A DNA stretch of 64,000 bases from Gordonia sp. ABSL11-1 (GCF_030315685.1 NZ_JASXSI010000001.1:248001-312000), one strand, 5' to 3'; positions 1 to 9,357 are shown, counted from the stretch's first letter. Notes: generated by a model not told the origin, from the sequence alone. Numbers and translations are program-made.

Positions 1-1
1 C

Positions 2-388
2 GCGGTGCTGAACAAAGGTCGCATCGAGCAGGTCGGTTCCCCCGACGATCTCTACGACCGCCCGGCGAACGAGTTCGTCGCGTCGTTCCTCGGTTCGACC
101 GTCCGCCTCAACGGAGAACTGGTGCGCCCGCACGACATCCGGATCGGTCGTAATCCCGAGCTGGCGTTGCCGGCGGCGGATGCGTCACTCGACACGGGCG
201 TCATCAAGGCGACCGTGGCGCGCGTGGTGAACCTGGGCTTCGAGACCCGGGTGGAACTGATCTCGGCAGCCACCGGCGACGAGTTCCAGGCCCAGATCAC
301 CCGCGGCGACGCCAATGCACTGAATCTGCAGGCGGGGGAGACGATCTACGCCCGCGCCACGAAGGTGGCCGCGCTCACCGAGTCCTGA
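2..388 (+). CDS. cysA: Sulfate/thiosulfate ABC transporter ATP-binding protein CysA, C-terminal part (partial)
   Basis: Only the last ~128 residues are present and the gene starts before the window. The visible part begins in the tail of the ABC ATPase domain ([20 protein letters not shown], the usual segment just after the H-loop) and continues into a C-terminal regulatory/TOBE-like domain. This layout is typical of CysA, which powers sulfate import at the inner face of the membrane. The specific assignment to sulfate rests on the context: a complete sulfate-assimilation operon lies just downstream on the opposite strand. The 3' end overlaps the convergent chelatase gene by 43 bases. The walker motifs and partner permease genes lie outside the window. 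Confidence 0.75.
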   Translation, partial: AVLNKGRIEQVGSPDDLYDRPANEFVASFLGSTVRLNGELVRPHDIRIGRNPELALPAADASLDTGVIKATVARVVNLGFETRVELISAATGDEFQAQITRGDANALNLQAGETIYARATKVAALTES

Positions 389-1122
389 CTCGCGACGTGG
401 TCGGTGGAGGCTGCGACCCAGTAGTGGTGGCAGACCGCCTCGACCACGTCGGGATGGGCGCCCAGCGGACCCGCGACCAGCGATGCCGGGGCGTGCTCGT
501 CGAGCGCGGCCTCGACTCGCTCGGTCAGCAGACCCGCGGACAGGAAGTACGGGCTGACGGCGATCCGCTCGGAGCCGGCGGCGCGTAGGCGTCGTACTGC
601 TGCGCGCAGTCGCTGGTCGCGGGCACCCAGTTTGGTAGCGAACACGACCTCGACCGGGCGGTGCAGAAGCATCGACAGTTCGATCGCGCGCCGTCGGACG
701 TGGCGGTCCGCGGACGGGTCCGAGGAACCGACTGCGGTGAGCAGGATGCCTGCACGCTCGGACCGTGCATCGAGGCCGGCCTCGATCAGCCGGTCGGCGA
801 GCGCCTGCGCGAGCGGGAACGTCCCGATCACGTCCGCCTGCACGATTCTCCGGCCGGGCCCGGTGTGCCCGGCGATGATCGTGGGCAGATCCACCTTGTG
901 GTGATATCCCGCGGCGAACAGCAGCGGCACCACCACGCAGTCACCGTCGACCTGCTCGAGCGCATCACCGACCAGTGGTCCGTCGAGATCGAGATAGGCC
1001 AGGCGGACGTCGACCCCGGGCATGGCCGTCGACACCGCGTGCAGCACACGACGGGCGGTCGCGCCGAACCGCGGATCGCGGCTGCCGTGCGCGACGAGGA
1101 GCAGGGTGGGTGTCATCGTCAC
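346..1122 (-). CDS. Sirohydrochlorin chelatase (CbiX/SirB-like)
   Basis: 258 aa, last gene of the sulfur operon, starting 37 bases after cysN. It carries two CbiX-type half domains. The N-terminal [12 protein letters not shown] signature and the [18 protein letters not shown] segment, containing the metal-binding His pair, are characteristic of class II chelatases that insert Fe2+ (or Co2+) into sirohydrochlorin. In this operon the expected product is siroheme, the prosthetic group of the sulfite reductase encoded by the first gene. The start may be GTG 1122 or the in-frame ATG at 1116; neither has a strong ribosome site. The cobalt form of the activity cannot be excluded from sequence alone. 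Confidence 0.85.
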   Translation of the reverse strand: MTMTPTLLLVAHGSRDPRFGATARRVLHAVSTAMPGVDVRLAYLDLDGPLVGDALEQVDGDCVVVPLLFAAGYHHKVDLPTIIAGHTGPGRRIVQADVIGTFPLAQALADRLIEAGLDARSERAGILLTAVGSSDPSADRHVRRRAIELSMLLHRPVEVVFATKLGARDQRLRAAVRRLRAAGSERIAVSPYFLSAGLLTERVEAALDEHAPASLVAGPLGAHPDVVEAVCHHYWVAASTDHVASQDSVSAATFVARA

Positions 1123-1159
1123 GGTGATCTCTGGATGGTCGAGGCGAATGTGTACGGAA

Positions 1160-2479
1160 TCAGACCAGTTCGGGTGTCGCCGACAGGTGGAGGTTTTCCA
1201 GCGCGTCGCCGACGAGTCCGGCTCCGAGGGTGTTGCCGCCCTGCGGATCGATCAGCAGGAAGCTGCCGGACTCGCGGTTGACCTGATAGTCGTCGGCGGC
1301 GATCGGCTCGGCGGTCTGGATCGAGATGCGCCCGATCTGGTTGAGCTCGACGGTGTCCGGCGAGTCGACCAGCGCGAGGTTCTGCTCGTCGAAGAGCACC
1401 TCGAGTCCGCCGACGATCGCCTGTGTCGTGCGGGTGCCGTGCTTGAGCAGCAGCCGGGCTCCCGGCCGCAGCGGCTTCTCGGCCAGCCAGCAGACGGTGG
1501 CGCTGAACTGCTGCACCGGATCCGGGGCGTCACCGGCCGTGGCGATCAGGTCGCCGCGCGACACGTCCACGTCGTCGGCGAGCAGGATCGTCACGCTGCG
1601 CCCGGTGTGTGCGGTGGCGAGCTGTCCGTCGGCGGTGTCGATCTGGCTGACGGTGGTGCGGGTACCGGCGGGCAGCACGACGACCTCGTCACCGACCGAG
1701 ACGCGTCCGGCCGCGATCTGTCCGGCGTAACCACGGTAATCGGGGAACTCCGGTGTGCGGGGCCGGATCACATACTGGACCGGGAAGCGCAGGCCGACGT
1801 GTTCGCGGTCGGTCACGTTCGGCACCGTCTCGAGATGCTCGATGAGGGTGGGTCCGTCGTAGAAGGGTGTGGTCTCCGAGCGGGTGGCGACATTGTCGCC
1901 GTGCAGTGCCGACACCGGGATGGCGGTGACCTGCTCGGGCGACCAGCCGAGCGAGCGGGTGAGCTCCGCGAACTCCGCGGAGATGTCGGCGAACACCGAT
2001 GCCTGATCGGAGACGAGGTCGATCTTGTTGACCGCCAACACCAATTGCGGGACCCCGAGCAGGGCCATCACCGCGGCGTGCCGACGCGTCTGCGCGACCA
2101 CTCCGTTGCGGGCGTCGACCAGCAGGATGACCAGCGATGCGGTCGACGCTCCCGAGACGGTGTTCCGGGTGTACTGCACATGTCCGGGGGTGTCGGCGAG
2201 CACGAATGACCGTGCGGGCGTGGCGAAGTAGCGGTAGGCGACGTCGATCGTGATGCCCTGCTCCCGCTCCGCGCGCAGGCCGTCGACGAGCAGCGAGAGG
2301 TCGGGCCCTTCGAGTCCGCGGTCGACCGACGCCTTGGTGACGGCGTCGATCTGGTCGGCGAGCACCGATTTGGTGTCGTACAGCAGCCGGCCGACGAGTG
2401 TCGACTTGCCGTCGTCGACGCTGCCCGCGGTGGCGATGCGTAGCAGATCGGGGGCGGGACCGGAGGAGGTCGTGGTCAT
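1160..2479 (-). CDS. cysN: Sulfate adenylyltransferase subunit 1 (GTPase CysN)
   Basis: 439 aa. The translation factor-like G domain shows G1 GSVDDGKST, G3 DTPGH (LADTPGHVQYTRN) and G4 NKID, followed by EF-Tu-like beta-barrel domains. CysN hydrolyses GTP to drive formation of adenosine 5'-phosphosulfate by CysD. The start ATG overlaps the cysD stop (TGATG at 2477-2481), so the two are translationally coupled, as expected for subunits of one complex. The longer reading frame upstream of 2479 is only cysD read in another frame. At this length the protein has no C-terminal APS kinase (CysC) domain, so the mycobacterial CysNC fusion is not present here. An APS kinase is also unnecessary if the pathway goes through APS reductase. 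Confidence 0.95.
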   Translation of the reverse strand: MTTTSSGPAPDLLRIATAGSVDDGKSTLVGRLLYDTKSVLADQIDAVTKASVDRGLEGPDLSLLVDGLRAEREQGITIDVAYRYFATPARSFVLADTPGHVQYTRNTVSGASTASLVILLVDARNGVVAQTRRHAAVMALLGVPQLVLAVNKIDLVSDQASVFADISAEFAELTRSLGWSPEQVTAIPVSALHGDNVATRSETTPFYDGPTLIEHLETVPNVTDREHVGLRFPVQYVIRPRTPEFPDYRGYAGQIAAGRVSVGDEVVVLPAGTRTTVSQIDTADGQLATAHTGRSVTILLADDVDVSRGDLIATAGDAPDPVQQFSATVCWLAEKPLRPGARLLLKHGTRTTQAIVGGLEVLFDEQNLALVDSPDTVELNQIGRISIQTAEPIAADDYQVNRESGSFLLIDPQGGNTLGAGLVGDALENLHLSATPELV

Positions 2480-3432
2480 CAGAAGTATCCTTCGCGCTTG
2501 CGGTCTTCCATGGCGGCCTCGGACACGCGGTCGTCGCCGCGGGTGGCGCCACGTTCGGTCAACCGCGATGCGGCGACCTCGGCCAGGACGGCGTCGTTGT
2601 CGGCGGCGTCGGAGAGCACGGCGCCGGTCGAGGAGCCGTCTCCGACGGTCCGGTAGCGGACCGAGAGCCGTTGCAGCTCTTCGTCGTCGCGCGGACCGCC
2701 CCACGGTCCGGGGGTCATCCACATGCCGTCGCGCAGGTACACGTCACGCTGGTGTGCGTAGTAGATCTGCGGCAGCAGGACCTGCTCGCGGGCGATGTAG
2801 CGCCACACGTCGAGCTCGGTCCAGTTCGACAGCGGAAAGACACGCACGTGCTCGCCCGGTGCGTGGCGGCCGTTGTACAGGTTCCACAGTTCGGGGCGCT
2901 GCCGCTTGGGATCCCACTGGCCGAAGGCGTTGCGCAAGGAGAAGATCCGCTCCTTGGCGCGCGAACGCTCCTCGTCACGACGCCCACCCCCGAAGACCGC
3001 GTCGAAGCGGTTCTCGGTGATCGCGTCCAGCAGGGGAATGGTCTGCAGCGGGTTGCGTACCCCGTCGGGGCGTTCGGTCAGGCGTCCGTCGGCCAGGTAG
3101 TCCTCGACCCTGGCGACGTGCAGGCGAAGATTGTGGCGCGCCACGACCTGGTCGCGGAACTCGAGCACCTCCGGCAGGTTGTGGCCGGTGTCCACATGCA
3201 GCAGCGAGAACGGCAGTGGGGCAGGCCAGAACGCCTTCAACGCCACGTGCAGCAGGACCGTCGAGTCCTTTCCGCCCGAGAACAGGATGACGGGTCGCTC
3301 GAACTCGCCGGCGACCTCACGGAAGATGTGGATCGCCTCGGACTCGAGGGCGTCCAGGGTCGTGAAGTCGTCGGCGGTCTCGACGATCGGCTCGACAGCG
3401 GCGTCGGGAGCGGAGGTATCGGCAACGGTCAT
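2479..3432 (-). CDS. cysD: Sulfate adenylyltransferase subunit 2 (CysD)
   Basis: 317 aa. It contains the PP-loop ATP pyrophosphatase motif (ILFSGGKDSTVLLH, about residues 45-58), then HVDTGHNLPE and FGGGRRDEERSRAKER, all diagnostic of CysD. The C-terminal end EDRKREGYF is also conserved in this family. CysD transfers AMP from ATP to sulfate to make APS. The ATG at 3430-3432 overlaps the cysH stop (ATGA) and was preferred over upstream in-frame starts, which lie inside cysH. It is co-transcribed with sirA, cysH and cysN. Confidence 0.95.
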   Translation of the reverse strand: MTVADTSAPDAAVEPIVETADDFTTLDALESEAIHIFREVAGEFERPVILFSGGKDSTVLLHVALKAFWPAPLPFSLLHVDTGHNLPEVLEFRDQVVARHNLRLHVARVEDYLADGRLTERPDGVRNPLQTIPLLDAITENRFDAVFGGGRRDEERSRAKERIFSLRNAFGQWDPKRQRPELWNLYNGRHAPGEHVRVFPLSNWTELDVWRYIAREQVLLPQIYYAHQRDVYLRDGMWMTPGPWGGPRDDEELQRLSVRYRTVGDGSSTGAVLSDAADNDAVLAEVAASRLTERGATRGDDRVSEAAMEDRKREGYF

Positions 3433-4178
3433 GCGTGGAGCCCACATTCTGTCTTGGCGCGTCCGGCCCAACGGCCGCTGCGCGGATCGGATCCGGGTTC
3501 GGGTTTGGCCGTGCACGGAGCACAGCCGATCGACGGGTAGCCGTCGTCGACGAGCGGGTTGACCAGCACACCGTTGCGGTCGATGTAGTCCTGCATGGTC
3601 TCGTCGGACCACGCGGCGATCGGGTTGATCTTGACCAACCCGAAGCCCTCGTCGAAGGAGATCAGCGGCGCATTCGCGCGGGTGGGGGCCTCCACGCGCC
3701 GGATACCGGTGATCCACGCATCGTAATGGGCCAATCCGGCTTTGAGCGGGACGACCTTGCGCAGACGGCAGCACTCGCCGGGGTCGCGGGCGAAGAGGTT
3801 GCGGCCCAGCAGATCGTCCTGTTCGGCGACGGAGTTCTCGGGAGTGAGGTTCACCATCTCCACGCCGTAGACCTGCTCCACGGCGTCGCGCGTGCCGATG
3901 GTCTCGGCGAAGTGGTAGCCGGTGTCGAGGAAGAGGACCTTGACCGGCGACCCGCCGAGCAGTTCACGATCGACGTGCTCGACCGACAGATCGACCAGTG
4001 CGGCGTCCTGCATGTTCGACGCGACGACGAAGTTGTCGCCGAAGGTCTCCGCGGTCCAGCGGATCAGCTCCTGTGGGGATGCGTCGAGACCGAGGTCCCG
4101 GGCGCCCTTCTCCGCGATCGTGCGCAACTCGGATTCGGAGTGACGGCGTCCGGTCGTGGCGGACGTTGACGCGGTCAT
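3429..4178 (-). CDS. cysH: Adenosine 5'-phosphosulfate (APS) reductase CysH
   Basis: 249 aa. It has the CC...CxxC iron-sulfur pattern of APS reductases: GECCRLRKV and SIGCAPCTAKP, plus the C-terminal catalytic Cys in TECGLH. The paired cysteines indicate a [4Fe-4S] enzyme acting on APS rather than a PAPS reductase. It reduces APS to sulfite using thioredoxin. Both ends overlap neighbours by four bases (ATGA with sirA upstream and with cysD downstream), so translation is coupled along the operon. Confidence 0.94.
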   Translation of the reverse strand: MTASTSATTGRRHSESELRTIAEKGARDLGLDASPQELIRWTAETFGDNFVVASNMQDAALVDLSVEHVDRELLGGSPVKVLFLDTGYHFAETIGTRDAVEQVYGVEMVNLTPENSVAEQDDLLGRNLFARDPGECCRLRKVVPLKAGLAHYDAWITGIRRVEAPTRANAPLISFDEGFGLVKINPIAAWSDETMQDYIDRNGVLVNPLVDDGYPSIGCAPCTAKPEPGSDPRSGRWAGRAKTECGLHA

Positions 4179-5959
4179 CGCAGTGCCTCCTCATCAGCAC
4201 GAACGGCCCACTGCGCGAACCGCTCTCCTTCGTCTCGCTGGTCCACGTAGTTCCGCACCACGCGGTCGATGTAGTCGCCGAGCTCGGTCGAGAGGACCTT
4301 GTGCTGGCGCAGCTTGCGACCGAAACCGGAGTCCTGCCCGAGGCTGCCTCCGAGATGCACCTGGAAGCCGTCGGTCTGGTTGCCGTCCTCGTCCTCGACG
4401 AGCTGGCCCTTGAACCCGATGTCGGCCACCTGCGAGCGGGCGCAGGAGTTCGGGCATCCGTTGATGTTGACGGTGATCGGGACGTCGAGGGCCGAGTTGA
4501 TGTCGGCCAGACGCTCCTCGAGCTCGGGAACCAGACGCTGGGAACGCTTGCGGGTCTCGGTGAACGACAGCTTGCAGAACTCGATCCCGCTGCACGCCAT
4601 AAGGTTCTGTCGCCAGTTGGACGGGCGCGCCGACAGCCCGAGGGCACCGACCTCGGCGATGATCTGCTCGACCTTGTCGTCGGGGATGTCGAGCACGACG
4701 AGCTTCTGATACGGCGTGAAGCGGATGCGATCGGATCCGGCGCGCTCGGCGGCATCGGCGACAGCGGTGAGGATCGTCCCCGAGACGCGGCCGGCGATGG
4801 CGGCGAATCCGACGGAGTTCAGTCCGTTCTTGAGTCTCTGCACGCCGACGTGATCGCGGGGGCGGGTCAGCGGCTGCGGGGCGGGACCGTCGACCAGTTT
4901 GCGACCGAGGTACTCGTCCTCGAGCACCTGACGGAACTTTTCGATGCCCCAGTCCTTGATGAGGAACTTCAGGCGGGCCTTGGCGCGCAGGCGACGGTAG
5001 CCGTAGTCACGGAAGATCGAGACGACGCCCTCCCACACATCCGGGACCTCGTCGAGCGGAATCCAGGCGCCGACCCGTTGCGCCAGCATCGGATTGGTGG
5101 ACAGTCCGCCACCGACCCAGAGGTCGAGACCGGGGCCGTGCTCGGGATGGTCCACACCGATGAACGCGATGTCGTTGGTCTCGTGGGAAACGTCCTGCAG
5201 ACCGGAGATGGCCGTCTTGAACTTGCGGGGCAGGTTCGAGTACTGGGGATCGCCGATGTAGCGGCGCACGATCTCGTCGATCGCGGGAGTCGGGTCGAGC
5301 ACCTCGTCCACGGCGTCGCCGGCCAGCGGAGAGCCCAGCACGACGCGCGGGCAGTCGCCGCAGGCCTCGGTGGTCTTCAGTCCGACACCTTCGATCCGTT
5401 CCCAGATCGTCGGGACGTCCTCGATGCGGATCCAGTGGTACTGCACGTTCTCGCGATCGGACAGGTCGGCCGTGTCGCGGGCGAACTCGGTCGAGATCTG
5501 CCCGAGTGTCCGCAATTGCGCCACGTTCAGTGCGCCCGCATCGCAGCGGATACGCATCATGAAGTGGTTGTCTTCGAGGATGTCGATGTTCTCGTCACCG
5601 GTCCAGGTGCCGTCGTACCCCTCTTTGCGCTGGGTGTACAGGCCCCACCAGCGCATGCGTCCGCGTAGGTCCTGCTTGTCGATCGAGTCGAAACCCTGCT
5701 TGGCGTAGATGTTCTCGATCCGGGCCCGGACGTTGAGCGGGTTGTCGTCCTTCTTGACCTGCTCATTGGGGTTCAGCGGCTCGCGGTACCCGAGCTTCCA
5801 CTGACCCTCGGCCCGGCGCTTCGTGGGACGGGCCTTGCGGGCCGGTCGCGCGCCGCGCGCCGCGGGCTTGGTTCCCTCGGCTGCCCGGCCCTTCGACTCC
5901 CCGGGCTTGTCCGTCGAATCGGAGGTGGTCACGGAAAGGTCATCGGTGGTGGACGTCAT
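4175..5959 (-). CDS. sirA: Ferredoxin-dependent assimilatory sulfite reductase
   Basis: 594 aa, first structural gene of the operon. Two nitrite/sulfite reductase ferredoxin-like halves are visible. The siroheme-[4Fe-4S] cysteines occur as ACSGIEFCKLSFTETRKR and NGCPNSCARSQVADIG near the C terminus. An early TGDENIDILEDNHFMMRIRCD segment matches the family. A Lys/Arg/Ala-rich extension of ~50 residues precedes the catalytic part. The product reduces sulfite to sulfide for cysteine synthesis. The ATG at 5957-5959 was chosen because AGGAG lies 6 bases upstream; an earlier in-frame start (5983) would run through the hairpin described separately. Nitrite reduction cannot be excluded, but the operon points to sulfite. 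Confidence 0.93.
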   Translation of the reverse strand: MTSTTDDLSVTTSDSTDKPGESKGRAAEGTKPAARGARPARKARPTKRRAEGQWKLGYREPLNPNEQVKKDDNPLNVRARIENIYAKQGFDSIDKQDLRGRMRWWGLYTQRKEGYDGTWTGDENIDILEDNHFMMRIRCDAGALNVAQLRTLGQISTEFARDTADLSDRENVQYHWIRIEDVPTIWERIEGVGLKTTEACGDCPRVVLGSPLAGDAVDEVLDPTPAIDEIVRRYIGDPQYSNLPRKFKTAISGLQDVSHETNDIAFIGVDHPEHGPGLDLWVGGGLSTNPMLAQRVGAWIPLDEVPDVWEGVVSIFRDYGYRRLRAKARLKFLIKDWGIEKFRQVLEDEYLGRKLVDGPAPQPLTRPRDHVGVQRLKNGLNSVGFAAIAGRVSGTILTAVADAAERAGSDRIRFTPYQKLVVLDIPDDKVEQIIAEVGALGLSARPSNWRQNLMACSGIEFCKLSFTETRKRSQRLVPELEERLADINSALDVPITVNINGCPNSCARSQVADIGFKGQLVEDEDGNQTDGFQVHLGGSLGQDSGFGRKLRQHKVLSTELGDYIDRVVRNYVDQRDEGERFAQWAVRADEEALR

Positions 5960-5971
5960 GAAGTCTCCTGC

Positions 5972-5991
5972 GCTGACGCGCACACGTCAGC
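5972..5991 (-). promoter_or_regulatory. Stem-loop abutting the sirA ribosome-binding site
   Basis: A perfect 7-bp inverted repeat (GCTGACG / CGTCAGC, 6-base loop) ends only a few bases before the AGGAG of sirA in the transcript. A structure there could modulate ribosome access, or be the last element of the leader attenuator upstream. Seen directly; the function is inference. Confidence 0.45.
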
Positions 5992-6062
5992 AGTCACGAA
6001 TGGTGGGCTGGAAACGTGCCGGCATACCCGCGCGAATGCGGGGAACTCCTCAGGGCCGAACC

Positions 6063-6104
6063 GTCGTCTGCTGACGACAGGGGAGCACGTCGTCTAAGGA
6101 CGAC
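6063..6104 (-). promoter_or_regulatory. Tandem complementary stem-loops in the sulfur-operon leader (putative attenuator)
   Basis: In the minus-strand transcript two stem-loops, GTCGTC-CTTA-GACGAC (6104-6089) and GTCGTC-AGCA-GACGAC (6078-6063), follow each other with a 10-base spacer. The arms are identical, so arm 2 can also pair with arm 3, giving the mutually exclusive 1:2/3:4 versus 2:3 geometry of attenuators. Arm 1 overlaps the last Cys codon (TGT) and stop region of the leader ORF. The same DNA could alternatively be two tandem palindromic operators 26 bp apart. Confidence 0.6.
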
Positions 6105-6183
6105 AGAATGCGCTGCAGACGCGCTTGAGATCGATGTGGCGTCGAGCTGCGAGCCACACCCCTGGGGAAGTCACGCCGTTCAT
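6094..6183 (-). CDS. Cysteine-containing leader peptide upstream of sirA (29 aa)
   Basis: ATG (6181-6183) to TAG (6094-6096), 29 codons, entirely upstream of sirA on the same strand. The C-terminal part reads ARRHIDLKRVCSAFCRP. This resembles the RRH(I/V)DL-xRV-SSA-C pattern of short leader peptides placed before sulfur-assimilation genes in actinobacteria, as I recall that family. Two Cys codons (TGC, TGT) sit near the end, just where the first stem-loop begins, so ribosome stalling at low charged tRNA-Cys would occlude its first arm. The role is therefore probably cis-regulatory rather than a functional peptide. No strong Shine-Dalgarno sequence is seen, so it may be translated leaderlessly or weakly. 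Confidence 0.65.
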   Translation of the reverse strand: MNGVTSPGVWLAARRHIDLKRVCSAFCRP

Positions 6184-6395
6184 AGTGCCACGATCACCCT
6201 TGCTGCGTCTACTTGGGGTTATTTTCCCTCACGGTGACGCAAATGCCCACCGCGAGGTCCACATGTGGGTTTCAAGGCAGGCCCACCGGTCGATATTCCC
6301 GGGACCGCCTGATCGCAGACGTCGCGGGAATCGTCTCCCGGCGCCGATTCCGTGACGTCTGCGGGATCGTGGGGTGGGGTGTGCATGATGGACCA

Positions 6396-7607
6396 GTGGA
6401 AGTCGAGTGTGAAACGGACGTCGAGGGCGTCGTCGCGGCCGCCTGCGGTGCCGTCGATCCGTCCACCCCGTTGGGGCTCTATCTCCACGTCCCGTTCTGC
6501 GCCACTCGCTGCGGCTACTGCGATTTCAACACCTACACGGCGGGGGAGTTGGGGAGTTCATCATCGCCGGAATCGTGGCAGCAGGCCGTCGACCTCGAGC
6601 TGACAGCGGCTGCGCGACTTCTCCATCCGACCCGCAAGGTGTCGACGATCTTCGTCGGCGGGGGAACGCCGTCACTTCTCGGCGCCGACGGATTGGGCCG
6701 GCTGCTGCGTTCCGTTCGCGACAACTTCGACCTCGACGACGACGCCGAGGTGACCACCGAGTCCAATCCGGAATCGACCTCCCCGGAGTTCTTCGACGGA
6801 CTGCTGCGGGCGGGATTCACCCGTATCTCGCTCGGCATGCAGTCGGCGGCGCCCCATGTGCTCGCGACTCTGGACCGCACCCACACTCCCGGGCGAGCGG
6901 TGGCCGCGGCCCGGGAGGCCGAGGCGGCCGGCTTCGACCACGTGAACCTCGACCTCATCTACGGAACGCCGGGCGAGAGTGACGCGGACTTGCACGCGAG
7001 TCTCGACGCGGTGCTGTCCACCTCGGTCGACCACGTGTCGGCGTACGCACTGATCGTGGAGGACGGGACCGCCCTCGCGCGCCGCATCCGTCGCGGCGAA
7101 CTACCTGCCCCGGACGACGATGTGCTGGCCGATCGCTACCGCATCCTCGACGACCGCCTGCGTGCCGACGGTTTCGACTGGTACGAGGTGTCGAACTGGT
7201 CGAGGTCGGCGGCGGCGGCATGTCGGCACAACCTCGCGTATTGGCACAGCAGCGACTGGTGGGGCATGGGACCCGGCGCGCACTCCCATGTCGGCGGGGT
7301 GCGGTGGTGGAACGTCACACATCCGGCGCGCTACGCTGGCGGACTCTCCGACGGACATCTGCCGATCGGCGGGCACGAGGTGTTGTCCGACGAGGACCGC
7401 CACGTGGAGTCGGTGATGCTCACCGCTCGCTGCCGGGGTGGACTGGCCGTTGACGAGCTGACCGCCGACGAATACCGCCGGGCGGCCGACTTCATCGCCG
7501 ACGGGTTGATCGAACACGTCGGCAGTGTCGGTGCGCGGCTGGTCCTCACCGACGCCGGCCGGCTTCTCGCCGATCGTGTCGTCCGGGAGATCCTGGTCGC
7601 GGGCTGA
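6396..7607 (+). CDS. hemW: Radical SAM heme chaperone HemW
   Basis: About 403 aa. The radical SAM motif appears as CATRCGYCDFN near the N terminus, preceded by LGLYLHVPF. It is followed by FVGGGTPSLL, SLGMQSA and a C-terminal HemW domain with NLAYWHSSDWWGMGPGAHSH. The single CxxxCxxC with the HemW tail distinguishes it from oxygen-independent coproporphyrinogen oxidase HemN; HemW binds heme and delivers it to acceptor proteins. I chose GTG 6396, but GTG 6381 is equally possible; earlier in-frame codons back to 6213 read as non-coding leader. It diverges from the sulfur operon. Confidence 0.88.
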   Translation: MEVECETDVEGVVAAACGAVDPSTPLGLYLHVPFCATRCGYCDFNTYTAGELGSSSSPESWQQAVDLELTAAARLLHPTRKVSTIFVGGGTPSLLGADGLGRLLRSVRDNFDLDDDAEVTTESNPESTSPEFFDGLLRAGFTRISLGMQSAAPHVLATLDRTHTPGRAVAAAREAEAAGFDHVNLDLIYGTPGESDADLHASLDAVLSTSVDHVSAYALIVEDGTALARRIRRGELPAPDDDVLADRYRILDDRLRADGFDWYEVSNWSRSAAAACRHNLAYWHSSDWWGMGPGAHSHVGGVRWWNVTHPARYAGGLSDGHLPIGGHEVLSDEDRHVESVMLTARCRGGLAVDELTADEYRRAADFIADGLIEHVGSVGARLVLTDAGRLLADRVVREILVAG

Positions 7608-7650
7608 CCGGCGGCTTCAGGATGCGAGGTCGCCACGCGTGCCGAACCCC

Positions 7651-8115
7651 TCACCGGTCCGGCGCGGCCGCACTGTTGGGCGGGAGCGTCCAGCCTGTGC
7701 TGCGGGCGCTGCGCCGGTGGGCACCGGGTGTCGTCGGCGGTGTCGGCGCACGACCCGGTGACGGCAGTTCGGCCGTGTCGAGCTCATCCTCGACGGACTC
7801 GGCGGCGGGATCGAGTTCGAGTGCGTCGAGATCGAGCATCCGTGCGTGGATGATATGCCGGTTGCGCAGTGCGGACCGGACGGCGCGGTGCAGACCGTCC
7901 TCCAGATAGAGATTGCCCTGCCACCGGACGACATGGGAGAAGAGGTCGCCGTAGAACGTGGAGTCCTCGCTGAGCAGTTTGTCGAGTGCCAGCACGGTCG
8001 TGACGGTGGTGAGTTCGTCGAGACGGAACTGCCGCGGCGGGATCTTGGCCCAGGCTCGCGCGGACAATCCGTGGTCGGGATAGGGCCTACCCTCCCGCAC
8101 CCCCTTGAAGATCAT
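7651..8115 (-). CDS. Conserved actinobacterial hypothetical protein next to hrcA
   Basis: 154 aa. The first ~100 residues ([20 protein letters not shown], then [21 protein letters not shown] and the stretch up to [12 protein letters not shown]) form the conserved part of a family found beside hrcA/dnaJ in mycobacteria and relatives; I recall it being labelled VapB-like in some annotations. No catalytic motif is recognised. The C-terminal ~50 residues are acidic, then Pro/Arg-rich and low-complexity. ATG 8113-8115 was chosen because AGGGA lies upstream; an earlier in-frame start at 8196 would extend into the hrcA promoter. It is transcribed divergently from hrcA. The function is unknown. Confidence 0.7.
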   Translation of the reverse strand: MIFKGVREGRPYPDHGLSARAWAKIPPRQFRLDELTTVTTVLALDKLLSEDSTFYGDLFSHVVRWQGNLYLEDGLHRAVRSALRNRHIIHARMLDLDALELDPAAESVEDELDTAELPSPGRAPTPPTTPGAHRRSARSTGWTLPPNSAAAPDR

Positions 8116-8236
8116 CGAGCACTTCCCTGAGTCCGGCGCGGCCACCCGGATCGGATCCAGCGGGTTGCGCGCAACGGTTCGTAAGATGGACGTCACCTAC
8201 TGTATGGCAGAGTTGTCGAACCGGGAGGTGCGCCGC

Positions 8237-9271
8237 ATGTCGACTACGGACGATCGACGGTTCGCGATCCTGCGTGCCATCGTCACGGACTTCGTCGACA
8301 CACAGGAACCCATCGGTTCCAAGGCGCTGGTCGAACGTCACCAGCTCGGGGTGTCGAGCGCAACGGTCCGCAACGACATGGCCGTCCTCGAGGCCGAGGG
8401 ATACATCGCCCAGCCGCACACCAGTTCCGGTCGTATCCCGACCGACAAGGGCTACCGGATGTTCGTGGACCGGATCAGCGAGATCAAGCCGCTGTCGGCG
8501 GCCGAACGCCGCGCGATCCTGTCCGTGCTGGACTCCGGCGTCGACCTCGACGACGTACTGCGCCGCTCGGTCAAGCTCCTCGCACAGCTCACCCGGCAGG
8601 TCGCGGTCATCCAGTACCCGGTGCTGTCGACGGCGACGGTCCGGCACCTCGAGGTGGTCTCGCTGACGCCATCGCGTCTGCTCCTCGTCGTGATCACCGA
8701 CACCGGGCGGGTCGAGCAGCGCATGGTCGGCCTCGCCGACGACCTCGCCGACGAGGACTACATCCGTCTGCGCGACATGTTCTCGGCGGCCCTGCACGGC
8801 AAGCGTCTCGAGGCGGCGTCGGCGGCGGTGGCCGAACTGGCCAACGAGGCGCCCGATGACATCCGGGCCGCCGCGATCACCGTGGCGACGGTTCTGGTCG
8901 AGACACTCGTGGAACGCGGCGACGATCGTCTGGTCCTCGGCGGGACGTCGAACCTGGCGCGATCGGCCGCCGACTTCGCGCCTGCCGCCGGTGGCATGGA
9001 CACCGTCCTCGACGCGCTCGAGGAGCAGGTGGTCGTGTTGAAACTTCTCGCCACCAGTCAGAGCATGGGTGCGGTGACCGTGCAGATCGGAGAGGAGACG
9101 CAGACCGCGAACCTGCGTGGGACCTCGGTCGTCTCGACAGGGTACGGTGCATCGGGCACTGTGTTCGGCGGCGTCGGCGTGGTCGGTCCCACCCGCATGG
9201 ACTACCCGGGAACAATCGCGTCTGTCGCAGCCGTTGCGAAGTATGTCGGCGAAGTGTTGTCCGATCGGTGA
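8237..9271 (+). CDS. hrcA: Heat-inducible transcription repressor HrcA
   Basis: 344 aa, normal length. An N-terminal winged helix ([20 protein letters not shown], then [19 protein letters not shown] and [15 protein letters not shown]) is followed by the HrcA GAF-like domain. HrcA represses class I heat-shock genes through CIRCE operators (TTAGCACTC-N9-GAGTGCTAA). I looked for CIRCE in the short upstream region and did not see one, so its targets, presumably groES/groEL, lie elsewhere. ATG 8237 has GGGAGG upstream. It is followed by dnaJ and rsmE in the usual actinobacterial order. Confidence 0.95.
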   Translation: MSTTDDRRFAILRAIVTDFVDTQEPIGSKALVERHQLGVSSATVRNDMAVLEAEGYIAQPHTSSGRIPTDKGYRMFVDRISEIKPLSAAERRAILSVLDSGVDLDDVLRRSVKLLAQLTRQVAVIQYPVLSTATVRHLEVVSLTPSRLLLVVITDTGRVEQRMVGLADDLADEDYIRLRDMFSAALHGKRLEAASAAVAELANEAPDDIRAAAITVATVLVETLVERGDDRLVLGGTSNLARSAADFAPAAGGMDTVLDALEEQVVVLKLLATSQSMGAVTVQIGEETQTANLRGTSVVSTGYGASGTVFGGVGVVGPTRMDYPGTIASVAAVAKYVGEVLSDR

Positions 9272-9357
9272 CCTGTGCGGCCGCACGCGCGGCCCGGGTA
9301 CCGGCCGATCCGACCGCCGGCCCTGTGAGACCAATGAGATAGAGGACCGAGACAACT

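Noticed and set aside
8105-8236. CIRCE element upstream of hrcA
   Set aside because: No TTAGCACTC-N9-GAGTGCTAA or near match was found in the intergenic region.
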